NCBI GenBank assembly: GCA_021613335.1
Contig: JAJTWR010000082.1
Coordinates: 40,001 to 104,000 of the forward strand
Length of the DNA stretch: 64,000 nt
Source of the DNA: Whitmania pigra
Lineage: Eukaryota > Annelida > Clitellata > Hirudinida > Haemopidae
Direction: 5' to 3'
Part shown: in pieces, positions 13,816-25,152 of the stretch
How positions within the stretch are numbered: the first letter of the stretch is position 1
How the letters are laid out: every line of letters begins with the position of its first letter
Notes under the pieces: model-generated
The model's database searches: none
The model's input: only the letters and a program-made list of their open reading frames with translations
Told to the model about the DNA's origin: nothing
Position numbers and translations under genes: made by a program

Positions 13816-16800
13816 GCTGTTGTGACTTATTCATTATTGCTGTTATTGTTGTTACTATGGAGGTCCTTGCCTTTATTTAATGAGCTCAAGATGGCAGATT
13901 TGATGGAGATTTTCTGAGTTCAATTTAATTTATTACTTTGTAATAATTTATTTAGTTAATTACTTGGTAGTAGTTAATTATAATTACTGGCATGTAATTA
14001 TTTGTTTATTTATTACTCCAGAGACAGCCTAGTAAGGAAGACAGACATCCTCCTGTTGAACATCACAGGTCGAGTTGTTGTGAATGTTGTTGACAACTTG
14101 GTGGTTGTTCACCATCAGAACACTAAGGTTGTTAAGTTGTTGTTAATGGTGTTGGCTTTGATGATGATAGTGGTGATGATAGTTGCAATGCCAAGTGTTA
14201 TTAAGAAAAGTTGAAAACATTTAGCGATAATCTGCTACTAGCCATAATTCATGCCAGTCGTGATAGCTTATGCCTGATTTATGCTTCTCCTGTCTACACC
14301 TTTGATGATGATAATAGTGATGAAAAGTTAAGTAATTTTTAATGACAACAGTACTCATTATTTAAAGTCATCAAATCAGATTTGAGCACAAAGTAGCCAG
14401 TAGTATTTGAGGCCTCATTAATATAAGTAACTGTCTTTCAAAAATTTACAAAATAATACATTTTTATTTCTTAAAAATTTATTACAGCATTGAACTTATA
14501 ATGTTTAATTATTGACCCATTTATTAATGTCCATTTATTACAACATTAATCATTGAACTTATTATAATGCATTAATATTGACCTATTTATTAATAATTAT
14601 TAATGTCCATCGATCCATTCAGACCTCCCTCCTGTTTGACATATTACTGGAGAATGTTGAGTCATCGGGAGGAGTCAAGTATCACAGTCCTCTATTCTCG
14701 CCTCTTCCTATTCGTCCATTCAAACTTCCCATTGAAGGCAAATTATTTGAATATTTGTGACATTTTCTAATCTAATTTTTTTTTAAAATTTTTTCTAGCT
14801 AATTTTTAATAACGTTTATAATGTTATTATTATTATTATTATTATTATTATCATTATTATTATTGATTCTTCAACTAATTATTCCATGAACCAATCTTTA
14901 ACTCCTAACAGCCATTCCTACATCAAGTACTTCTGCAACAGAAGAGATGGACTGTGAAATGTGTGAGTGATGATGATGATGATGGTAATTGATGCCAGCT
15001 GTAGTGATGATCATTAACCATTGGTGATAGTCTGCTACTTATCATAATTTAAGCATGACTCATACGTCTCCTAACTCCACCTCCTTTCATAGATTCATCG
15101 AGTTGGGCAGTTTTTGGACCAGATGTCATCCTGGATGCCAGACTGGGTGAGTTGTTTTTTAATTTTTATTTTTAAATCTATTTAAAAACTAAAATAACAT
15201 ATTTTTTTATTTAACCTCCGGTTATTCTATTAATTTAATCTTTTTCAAACTTAGGATTTTACTGGAACATAAAGTTGAACATCGAAGCTTTGGTGGACAT
15301 TGTTTCAGACAAGGTGATTCAAATATAAATATGTAAATTTAACAAAAAAAACATGCCATAAGATAAAAAATTTATCAAATAACATAAATTGTAATAATAT
15401 TATTGTCTGCACATTCATTGCTAATTTATTTAACTCATTTTAACAATCAATTCTCATTGGCAGTGCCGGCTCATTGACATACTCTTGAACCGGAAGGACA
15501 GCAAGTCACTGATCTTGAAAGTATGTCACGACCTGATTGCTGGTCGAGATGGAATTTCATTGGTCGACCTCTGTGACATCTCAAAGATCTTTGACAGCTT
15601 CAACAGGAGTCTCATGCAAGGGGTTAAATAGTTTTTAAACTTAATTATTTTTTTTTTATTTCCACAAAAACTAGAGTTTAAATTTTAACAAAAAATTTCA
15701 AGTTTGTTATTTTTTTAATTATAAATCTCGCCAACAACTACAAAAGAACAGCATTTCGAAGGAGTTATTTATTACTTATTACTTATTTTTGTTTCTATCT
15801 TTTGATGCTTTGATTGATGTTAATTATTCCTTTACTTTTTATTGTCTTACAAAGTTTTAATAAGTTTTTTTTTCCCTCAATTACAATCAAATATGCTATC
15901 ATAAATTTTTTGTGATGGACTAAATTAATAAAAATAAATTGTATCTAATTAATAATGGAACAAGCGTATTTAATCAGTTAACCATTTTTAATTAAATGAA
16001 CTCCAGTCGGATCATCATCACCATCAGGTTGTGGAACAGTTGGATGTTTATCAACATCTGTTCAGCAAGTTGGAAGAGAACCAGGTTAGCTAATAATAAA
16101 TTATATATATATAAAAAATATATTATATATATAACTTTTTATAAATTATTAAAAAAATAATATTTTACAAGAATGCCAGAAAACTCTTCTATTAGAGTTC
16201 TTTTTAATTATTCTAACACATTCGTGTTGACTATTTCTGGACGATCATTATCAAAACTCCAGATTCTGAATTTCTTGCGGATCCATTTCCCGCAGAACCG
16301 TTGGTCTCAATCTCTCAAGTTTAGCAAGAGATCTTTTTAAATGGGTATTTCTTGTTCACATACCCTGTCGCAACACAACTCTAAGCGATTTTAAGTTCTG
16401 AATTCTTAGACCAACTCACAACTTCTGGCAGATTAGGCTTTCGAACGACACTTGCACTTCTTAACATTTTCCTCATCCAACTGTTAACTGAGGTCGTCAT
16501 ACTCTGCTTGCCATTTGTGGATCGTTCGATATCCAACTTCGTTTCTTTATAGAAAGATTATTGTCCTGTGAGTCTTCAGGATTCGTTTTGTGTATTCGAT
16601 AGAATAGCTTTTTCTTTTTGCACTCATCTTGTCGAAATAACTATTAATGGTCAATCTGCTGCACATGAGGAAACAATGATTATACATTCATAAACTATTT
16701 GTTGTAAAAAGTTTTAGTTAACTGCTAACAATTAAACTCAATCCTCATTTCAGAATGTTGGTCACAAATTCTTGAATTCCATGGTCATTGAATATCTCCT

Positions 16801-18396
16801 TTCACTCGCCACTCATCAAATACCTACCCAGGTAAACTGATTATACAGGATAACATTATAATTTATGTTAATTGTTGAAAATACCTGATTAGCTCAACTT
16901 CATCACCATCATCATCAATCCCAGTATAATAATTTATTACAATCCTCATAAGATAATGTCTTAACAAACATCAAAGCCCATGTCTTCATCATCATCATCA
17001 ACTTTTTCAGGACTTCATCACAGAGTTCTTTGTCAATCGACTGATTGCCGAGGGAGACTTTGTACAACTGCAGCAGATGCTTCAGTACCACGTCATCCAC
17101 GACTCGAAGACAATTGTAGGATGATGATGATGATTATTATTATTAACCTATAATTATTGCTGTTATTAAGTTATTGTGAAATTTTAAATATGATGTCAAT
17201 TGCTCAATTAATATTGTTTGCATTATTTAAATTATTAACTTACTATTAAGTTATTATTATTGACTTACTACTAAGTTAATAATTTGTTGTTGTTGTTGTT
17301 GTGTTTCAGGCCTTCAAACTCTTATCAATTGAAAACAAGTTTCCTGCAGCCTATCAGCTCGCAGTGGACGTGCTGAAGGTGGTTTAGATTTAATTTATAA
17401 ATTGACTGAATATGCAAATGAATTATCAAATAAATAAACATTTATGCAAATTTATTCTTTTTTTTTAGAGGATGTCTTCCTCCAATGAGAGCATACTTGA
17501 AATATTTCTCTCCAAGAACCTCCTTGCAACTGCAATCAGGTAATTAGGATATTCGTTATGTAATGTCTTATTGGTGTTAACAGGTTGTGGTTATTATTAT
17601 TGCTATCGTTGTTGTTGTTGTTATTACTATTATTATTGCATTCTTGTGCAGGGTGTAGATGCAAGGGCTCAGGGATTTTTGAATTTTACAATTATGACTT
17701 TATCCATCACCAAATGGGCATAACCTAGGACATAACATTATAATTATTCATCACATCACACCAATATTCTTCTGTGCAGTAAGTGGTAAACCTTTAAGTT
17801 ATCACAAACATACTAATTGAAAAGGCCTTAAGATTGTATTAATTATTGGTTAGAAATTGTCTTGCCTGGGTCAGTGTGTGGAAGTATGTACTAAGACATG
17901 TATTAAATATGTAACATAATAATAATAATAGTTAACTTTTAAGTGCCACATGCATAATATCAGAGGTGTCGTCACAATGATAATCCAAATACATGTTGTA
18001 ATGACAATGTAACTAAAATAACAACAGCGTCGTTATCAATCGATAGATTCTCACAAGCAAACGGCCTGACCAATCAGCTTCTTGCTCAGAGACTCCTCGA
18101 CATTGCCATGACATCGGGTGACGATCTCCTTTTCTATTCGGTGTACAACTACTTCAAGAACAAGAACTTCCGGCAGAAGGGAAGCTCGAAATTCTATCCA
18201 GGTAATGATGATGATGCTTGTGGTTTAGATGTTATAATATTAATGATGATTAATTAAAAGCTGTCACTTTTATTAATTATGGTGATGATGATGATATACC
18301 AGATGTGTTACTTTGTTAGTTCTGTTGGCAGGTGATGGTTGTGATCCCTATGTTGAATACTACAAGAGCAAGTTCCCCTCATCCTCTTTATTATGA
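7834..18396 (+). CDS. RMC1: RMC1, regulator of MON1-CCZ1 (22 exons)
   Basis: RMC1 (human C18orf8) is a subunit of the Mon1-Ccz1 complex, the exchange factor that activates Rab7 on late endosomes and autophagosomes. Exons: 7834-7932, 8424-8500, 9883-9970, 10313-10369, 11487-11573, 11771-11842, 12032-12100, 12228-12319, 12581-12661, 12934-13039 (or 14022-14127), 13526-13640 (or 14623-14737), 14912-14962, 15093-15146, 15255-15313, 15464-15622, 16028-16084, 16754-16831, 17011-17115, 17310-17378, 17469-17539, 18047-18201, 18332-18396. Using one copy of each duplicated exon, the phases agree at every junction and give 621 aa; human RMC1 is about 657. Diagnostic segments resembling human are VFFDESNEQ (exon 1), DLEVVVVTDKGVEHYQ (exon 5), VVNVVDNLVVVHHQNTK (exon 10), YSSSWAVFGPD (exons 12-13) and LQQMLQYHVIHDSK (exon 18). 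An N-terminal beta-propeller and the C-terminal Mic1 domain are expected from the family. AATAAA lies at 18,736. Exons were joined by hand from GT-AG signals. Confidence 0.93.
10065..10250. repeat. ~27-bp tandem repeat in an RMC1 intron
   Basis: About six imperfect copies of a TATC-ATTATTTATATTTTTGTA unit lie in intron 3. Some copies are spaced by a TTTGTTGATATC variant. Confidence 0.85.
10431..10490. repeat. (TTA)n microsatellite in an RMC1 intron
   Basis: About 19 copies of TTA in intron 4. Confidence 0.9.
12739..13745 (+). repeat. Tandem duplication inside RMC1, copy 1 (exons 10a and 11a)
   Basis: This ~1 kb unit carries an exon of 106 nt (12934-13039) and an exon of 115 nt (13526-13640) with their introns. 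It is near-identical to 13,816-14,840. The copy ends with a normal GT donor (GAAG|GTAT). Relative to the other copy, its second exon has Pro-Pro-Leu where copy 2 has Leu-Pro-Ile. Confidence 0.92.
13308..13515. repeat. ~58-bp tandem repeat between exons 10a and 11a
   Basis: Three to four copies of a unit running from CTTATTATAATGCATTATT to ATTAATGCCCATTGAA; later copies are shortened. Copy 2 of the exon duplication has fewer, more degenerate versions (14,470-14,600). Confidence 0.85.
13727..13815. repeat. (TTA)n array at the junction of the exon duplication
   Basis: TTA/ATT units with two slips. Similar arrays lie at the left end (12,702-12,738) and right end (14,824-14,864) of the duplicated unit, so all three boundaries of the duplication fall in TTA arrays. 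Confidence 0.9.
13816..14840 (+). repeat. Tandem duplication inside RMC1, copy 2 (exons 10b and 11b)
   Basis: This carries a 106-nt exon (14022-14127) that differs from copy 1 by one synonymous base, and a 115-nt exon (14623-14737) that differs by four bases, two of them amino-acid changing. The donor after the second exon reads GAAG|GCAAAT, a GC rather than GT donor. The flanking acceptors are intact. Its protein version (KLPIEG) is closer to the human sequence at this place (QIPITG) than copy 1 is. Confidence 0.92.
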
Positions 18397-19979
18397 TTGC
18401 ATTTTTACTATTATTGTTATTATTATTGTATTATTATTGTTGTTAATATTGTGGCTGTTGCTATTATTTGTTTTATTTTTGTCAATTATTTATTCTGAAT
18501 TTAATTAAATTGGAAACAGCTCTTTCATTGTATGTTGTGTGATTATCATACATGAATTATATGTTACATTATTACATATTACTGTGGTGGTGATGATGAT
18601 GTTTGTTGTGTCGGCTAATTTATCATTTGTTTAAAAAATTAGTTTAAACAGACTGCAAGACTAAAATAGAATTTGAACTTTTCATGGGCTCTGATTCTAA
18701 AATTTACTGAAATTCCGATGACTTCTGATTGTACAAATAAAGTGTTATTCTTAAGATGACATTCTTTAAGTTTATTATCAATAAACAATGTTTGAACAAT
18801 TCTTTAAACTAAGTTCTAAGACTGGAAATGCTGGGGTATCAGTGTGTATTGCTTTTTCGAAAGGGCAGCCAATTAAATATTGTGTGAAATTGATATAAGT
18901 CGTGATTATGTACCTGGATTGTGATTGCTCTGCAGGTGTGTGAGGCTGTTAGTCGAGTGCATTGATCTGTTGAAGATGAGTCATTGGGGACTAAATTTTT
19001 AAGAATTTTGGCATTTTATTTTGGATGTGTTGGTGCCTACAGTTCGGTAAGAATATCATGTGAATCATATTAGGACTTAATGACATAATTCAACTGCAGT
19101 GGATTTCCCAAAACAGTTCATCCTGGTTTGTAAGGATTATTTACCTTAATTTTTTTTAAGACCCTAATGACTTGTGCGTTGATATGGCCTTCAAGGTCGA
19201 TGTGTAACTAGGGTTGTCATTCTGATGAATGACTTCAAAGCTTCGGAACCACCCTGCAAATTTGAGAAGGCCGGTGAATACAGTGAGTGGGTGCGTTGGT
19301 GTGATTGTAATTGACGAGGAGTATTTATAACCATTTAATTAAAAGTTGCTTGTTAAGGTTTATCTTGGCATGGGAGGGGTTACCGCATCTTTGAGATGAT
19401 AAGAAATCAGGTAAGTCTGGAATGGTGCAGTGAGCGAAACCGTCAATTATAAATGGCATAGGCATAAATAATGGTTAGGAGCTGGGGCATCATTTTAGCT
19501 TTTCCCAATGCATTGAAGGTCCTCGATCAATTTAAAACGACCTTTCATTTGCTTATAATCAAAACTCAAGAGATGGGGTAACGATCCCCTCCCCCCCCTA
19601 TAAGGCTTCCTGGTAGGTAGGTAGGTCGTTGTTCAAGAGTCTTGAGTCTGAGTCCCTTTTGTAAGGGAGTTTCATGAATCATTTGTTGTCCGTTATGATG
19701 CTCCAGACTTGGGAGCAATAATTAGTTTGTGTTTATTAATCCAAAGAAGTTGTTCTATTCAATTTTATTGTTGTCATAAGCGTGGTTAATGAGCATTTGA
19801 AAATAATAACTCAACAAAATACCTACAACTTATATTACAATAGTCGAAAGTTTCTACAAGCAATTGCAAAATGTTATAATATTTCGAAAAGCTTCTAACA
19901 TGTATACATAAAGGGTTGGTGGCAGTTAATTCTGCTTGTAAAAGCACCTACTAGCAGCTTGCTTTGCAGCACTCGGATA
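18397..19979. other. Spacer between RMC1 and the dispanin cluster
   Basis: This contains the RMC1 3' UTR and AT-rich DNA. A stretch near 19,300-19,375 resembles 21,610-21,690 (shared ATTTAATTAAAAG-TACTTG-like core), suggesting that flanking DNA was duplicated together with the dispanin genes. No coding exon is seen. Confidence 0.4.
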
Positions 19980-20765
19980 TTACACAATCAAGCGGAGGAA
20001 AAAGGTGATCGTCATCATAATCCCAATGGCAGAAAAAACATACGAAGTTATCAGCAATGGTCTTGCAGTAGCCCCGTCGCCATTCGAAGCTGAACTTTGG
20101 CCCACAACTTTGAAAATAATAACGACAATTTTACATTAAATTGCAAATTCATGTTTATATATTATTTTATTAAATTAAACTCCATTGAATTTGCATATAA
20201 TTTATTTCTGTATGTGATAATGCATCTTATTTATTTTATTATATTTATTTATTTCGTGTATTTTGTGAGGAGGATATTTCTCCGTGAGACACTGGAAATT
20301 AGCATTTCGATTACCATGGCAAAAACATCGGCTGTAGTATTGCCACGATATTGAGATATGAAATACTGACAAAAATGTCACTCTATTATACTTTAAATGA
20401 AGAAAATATCTAAACTCACTGGCCAAAATAAAAGCAATGAATCCACAAATCCATCCGAAACCAAAAAAAATCGCTAAACAGGACAAGGTAATCGCTCTGC
20501 TGAAGTTCAGGTACGTTCTGTCTGATAAGTAAACCGGTTGAGCCTGAATCACGATTACAGGACATTGGACATTGCTTTGCATATTATCGGAATCGACTTC
20601 GTTTGATGGATGGTTTCCAGGTTGAGGGTATGATAGATATCCTGATGGTTGAGAATAAGCTGGATTAACTGGTGATTGAGAATATGGGGGACATTCTGGT
20701 GAAAGTGACAAATAATCTGGAGGTTGCGGATATGGTTGAGGTTCGGGCCTTTGTGGATGTGCCAT
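19980..20765 (-). CDS. CD225/dispanin family protein (dispanin 1)
   Basis: A two-exon gene: exon 1 20420-20765, exon 2 19980-20107, phase-1 intron, 157 aa. The N-terminal half is Pro/Tyr/Gln-rich (YPQPP, YSQP repeats). Then comes the CD225 domain: a hydrophobic segment ending in FIAFILA at the splice site, a short polar loop (VGQSSASNGDGATAR) and a second membrane segment. Vertebrate IFITM proteins have the same layout, with the intron just before a K-M-V-G-D motif; here the junction gives I-V-G-Q. CD225 proteins are small membrane proteins of the plasma membrane or endosomes. The start was chosen as the ATG at 20,765; an acceptor-like TTTTTTCAG just upstream suggests a 5' UTR exon. The last membrane segment is shorter than in its paralogues. 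The substrate or partner is unknown. Confidence 0.8.
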
Positions 20766-23133
20766 GTCGACCAACAAGATGAAACTGAAAAAAAATATAT
20801 TTATGGAAATAAACCAATATCATATTGAAATAAACATCACATAAACATTTATTTTTAAAATTATTATAATTAAATAAAAACATTCATATTTAATCTAAAT
20901 TCTTAGAAGATTCAAATAGACTAAATGGTATAGTAGCATTAGTAATATTAATATTTTTTATTATTACGCTCATTTCGAATCAATTCAAATAAAATTGAAC
21001 CTTGAGAGATGATGTATCTGATTAGTTTGGATATGACTTGCTTTTAAGTGCAAAATTATGAACTCCCAATGCAAAAACCTGTGCAAGTCAACTTTGTGAT
21101 GTACACAGTGTTGACAAAAATAGTTTTAGGAAAATTTGGTGTTCACGAATTTTACGACTACATTTCAATTTTATTATTACTTTGTTTTATCTTAATCGGA
21201 ATTTTAATAAATTGAAAACAGCTCTTACAATTGCATTTAGTGTGCCTATGCTTGTAATGTTTGATAAAGCGCAACTCTTCAAAATAGCCCATTCAAAACA
21301 GTCACGTCCGCACAGCTCAATAATACGTAATTTAAAAAAACTCACTAAATTAGAATGTTAATTAGACACATTAAAAATTTCGTTGAAGTATGGGATTGTA
21401 AGCGATTCTGTGTCGATAATCGAGAGTTCCAGTAGGTTGGAGCAAGAGTATCGATAAGTCGATTCAATTGCGCCAACTTAACCTTAGATGCTTCTGGTTG
21501 TCTGCTGCCTTTCTGAAAACGTGGGATGTCGATCCTGTTCGTTTCGAAGCAGAGGGGTGCATAGCGTTTAAAATTGAGCATAACCCTCGTGCCACATAGG
21601 TGAAAATGTGGTAATTGTAATTTTAATTAACGAGAAGTAATTGTAATCATTTAATTAAAAGATACTTGAATTAAGGTTGATGTTGGGGATTTTTATGGCC
21701 ATATAGTTCCAAGGTTTAGCGAAACGTTTGACGAAGAACAAGGGCTGATCTAGAACACTTTGGCCGAAAAGCCCTTAAACGGGAACCAAGGAGCGGATTT
21801 AGGGGACAACTACTAAAATTTCGTCAAAATTGGCGAATTATTGAAATAATTTAACAAAAAAATTAAAATACAATTTTAGAATAAATTTTAATATAATTAT
21901 TTTTATGAATTTTTATTTTTAGTAGATTTACTTAATTTTTTATATATGTATATAATATGTATTTAATATATTTGTATATCCTGCAGCGATCTCTTGGACT
22001 CTAAGGAAATTATCCATAAAAAGTGGGCATGTCGTAACAATATTTCTAGCACTGTATTACTTGGTGGTTGAGGATATGCCATATCAATCTGCAAGCAAAT
22101 TTGATAAAAATAATTTATCGATTTAATCAATATTATCATTATATTATGATAAAATAGTTGATAAAATATTGCAATAAGTAGATGTAAGTGATAATTAAAT
22201 ACCTGAGTTATTGTCTATCTGCGCAGGTATTGAAGTTTTTGCTCTGTCAATGTTTAAACATCGATTGTGACTGAATTCTTTATTATTTCAGCAGAGTAAT
22301 GTGTTGGTACCGATTGTACGGAAAGCTAATCATGAATCATGTTAAGAAGGCTTGAACAATTGCTATTTGGATGACATTCATGATGAATGGTATGGGTTTC
22401 CCTAAACAACTGATTAATCCCTATACAATTAAGCGACCGATTTATCATAGTGTGTAAGGTTTATTTTTTTGGGCCATCCCCACTCTGTCTGAGCCCAGTC
22501 TGCAAAGGCTCACGCTACAAAAATTACCTTCATTGAGAAAACGTCAAATGCTGGCTGACCAAAAATGGATTTATTCGTAGTACAATATCCAACTTTATCA
22601 TCACTTCAAGCTGCTCTAGAACTTGAGGACGCAGTCAGAAACTTAAAACAAACAAATTCCGTTGCGAGACCTCAAAACACTTTTTTTTGAAATCGTGTTG
22701 CAAAAACCTAGGAATTTCCTAACGAATGACATTGTAAACTCATCAACTGTAACCCTCTTTAATTCGTCAATTTAATTTAACCTTTTAACTCCCAGCGTTC
22801 CATTTGTGGAACATCATGATTTTCGCTCATTTATGTCGCCAAACATACTTTTATAGGAAATGTTAATTATTTTATTGAGAGTTCATAAGAACTCTATGAT
22901 GATGATAAGGCTGTGAGTAGCGTCAGAGGTGTTTTCGCTGTCCCATGAAGTCTTGATAAGGTGAATCTTCAGCTCTTGGAACGGCTCTTGTAACGTTTTT
23001 CTGTTCGATCTTGTTCATATAATAATTTAATCAACAATTAATTTTTACTCACAATTCAACAATGTTTTGCACGGTTTTATTGGTTCGTAATCGTGATTAA
23101 AGAGTATTAATCCTGCTTTTAATTCTCTTCCTA
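20766..23133. other. Intergenic stretch with a dispanin 5' scrap
   Basis: Mostly unremarkable AT-rich DNA. At about 22,060-22,092 (minus) there is an acceptor-like TTGCAG followed by ATGGCATATCCTCAACCACC, matching the beginning of dispanin exon 1 and then losing similarity. At 22,905-22,995 a GC-richer segment resembles 47,205-47,290. Confidence 0.4.
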
Positions 23134-23866
23134 TTAGCAACTCCTTCCTTTGCAAGTGTTAGCAGAATAAGAAATCGAATAATATACAACCAAGTAGATG
23201 ATTGCGGCGATCCCTATCACAATCCCGATTGCAGAGAAGACATACGAGCTTATCAGCAACGGTCTTGCAGATTCCTCGTCGCCATTCGAAGCTGAACATT
23301 GGCCCACCACTTTGAAGATAATAAAGATAGTTTTTATTAAAATTACAAATTCATGTTTATTATTCTGTATTAAAATAAATGTCATTAAAGGTTGTACATA
23401 ATTTAGTTATGTATGGGATGTTGATTCTGGCTTATCTTATTTTATTTGTTTATTTTATTGTATCAGGGGAAATTACCATTTCAATAATTATGGAAAAAAT
23501 TATCGGTGATAGCATTTCCACGCCTCCGAGATATTAGTTATTGACGAGACTGTCATTCAATTATATTTTAAATGAAGAACTTATCTAAACTCACTGGCCA
23601 AAATAAAAGCAATGAGTCCACAAATCCATCCGCAGAACCAAATCGTCACACAGGACAAAATAATCGCTCCAATGAAGTTAGAGTGCTTTCTATCTGATAA
23701 GTAAACCGGTTGAGCTTGAACCGCGATTATAGGTGCTTGGACATTGCTATTCTGGTTGATTTCGTATGATGGTTGGTTTCCAGGTTGAGAGTATGATGGA
23801 CACTCTGATGGTTGAGAATAAGCTGGATGAACTGGTGATTGAGGATGTGCCGAATATTCTGGTGGT

Positions 23867-25103
23867 CAGGGGCGCAACCAGCGAAAAATGCTGGGGGGGG
23901 CTCAAGTTTAGAAAAGCCCGACGCAGTCGAAAAATTTTTGAAACTGTTCAAATCAATACTACTAATTTTAATTAATAAAGAATTAAAGATAGAACTGATT
24001 ATTATTATAAGTTTTTATTTATAAGTCTGCAGTCTTTTTTTGTATCTTTAATAATTTATTAATGAGCTTGACTATCTTCTGTTTCAAAGTTTCAAGCCAG
24101 TTAAAGCAACTGTAAAAAAAAAGTTTATGATATGTTTAAAATTGTAATATGATATGATTGATATCCTAAACATTTCACCTAATCTAAATTATGTATAAAA
24201 TTAAGATCCTAAACAGTTTAAAACAATTTTGAAATGTTGTAGTCTAAATTACATTTTGATGTGTTTACAGTTACAAAATAATTTTTCGATCAATCTGTGA
24301 AAATCTGTTCACCATTTTATTTACTGGAAGAAGTGCAGTAGTTGTTTTGTTCACAGATATTCTCAATAAACTTTGCAAACGACAGGCAGACATAGTCGTC
24401 CCGAGATGACTTTTAATAAGGCGAAGTTTAGAAAATGCCCTTTCTGCATCTGAAGACATAAATGGCTGAGTAAGAGCAACATCGAGCATATAATGCAACT
24501 CGGGCTGAATGCTTGTGGCACAGAAAAGATCTTGAAGTTCGATACATGCATTGGGATCAGACTCATCAGCACGTAAACTTGTCGATGTGAATAGGAACTG
24601 TCTTTGCACAGTTTCAGCGTCTTTTCTATGAAGGCTGCAGAACTCCGAAAGCTCGGGAGTCATTGTGCCATTCTGCAAAGCATCAAGAGCAGCCAAGGCA
24701 GGGTTGTCAAAACGACATTATCTGATCATCAGATAACCAGCGAAAAATGCTGGGGGGGGAGCTCAAGTTTAGACAAGGGACGAAAGCCCGACGCAGTCGA
24801 CAAATTTTTGAAACTGTTTAAATCAAAACCACCATTATAATTAATAAAGAATTAAAAATAGAACAGATTATTATTATTATGAGTTTGACTATCTTCTGTC
24901 TACAGTCTTATTTTGTATCTTTAATAATTTATTAATGAGTTTGACTATCTTCTGTCTCAAAGTTTCAAACCAGTTAAATCCCCTTACCCCCCCCCCCCCC
25001 ACCAAAAAAAAACTGATCGGATTTGGAAAAATTGCAGGGTCTCTCCTATTAGGCCTGGGGGGGGCGCAAGCCCCCCCCCTGCCCCCCCCTAGTTGCGCCA
25101 CTG
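23867..25103. mobile_element. hAT-family DNA transposon with 8-bp target-site duplication
   Basis: The left end reads CAGGGGCGCAACCAG and the right end, in reverse complement, CAGTGGCGCAACTAGG, so the terminal inverted repeats agree at 10-12 of the first 13-14 bases. Both ends are flanked by the identical octamer CTGGTGGT (23,859-23,866 and 25,104-25,111). Eight-bp duplications and CAG-starting ends are the hallmark of hAT. The interior carries only the C-terminal part of a transposase, so the copy cannot move on its own. A ~230-bp segment from the left end is repeated directly at 24,737-24,970. Confidence 0.9.
24271..24696 (-). pseudogene. hAT transposase C-terminal fragment (dimerisation domain)
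   Basis: The 141-residue open frame contains the conserved hAT C-terminal signature: a proline-containing segment (ALTQPFMSSDAERAFSKL), then LRLIKSHLGTTMS and RLQSLLRISVN. In active transposases this region mediates multimer formation and completes the RNase H-like catalytic domain. The catalytic DDE part and the BED zinc finger are missing. It lies within the transposon that splits dispanin 2. Confidence 0.8.
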
Positions 25104-25152
25104 CTGGTGGTTGTGGATAATGGTGAGTTTCAGGTTTTTGTGGATGTTCCAT

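Larger units (their letters stand above)
23134..25152 (-). pseudogene. Dispanin 2, exon 1 split by a hAT transposon
   Basis: Exon 2 is 23134-23309. Exon 1 runs from the ATG at 25,152 to 25,104 and resumes from 23,858 to the donor at 23,595. Between them lies the 1,237-bp hAT insertion 23,867-25,103 plus one copy of its 8-bp target duplication. Without the insertion the frame is open, with correct phases (49 + 264 + 176 nt, 162 codons), so the gene was intact when hit. The protein start (MEHPQKPETHHYPQPP), the Pro/Tyr-rich N-terminus and the CD225 domain (VGQCSASNGDEESARPLLIS after the intron) match the paralogues. As it stands the transcript would hit stops inside the transposon unless that is spliced out. 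It could be a non-functional allele; the alternative allele may still be intact. Confidence 0.85.
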
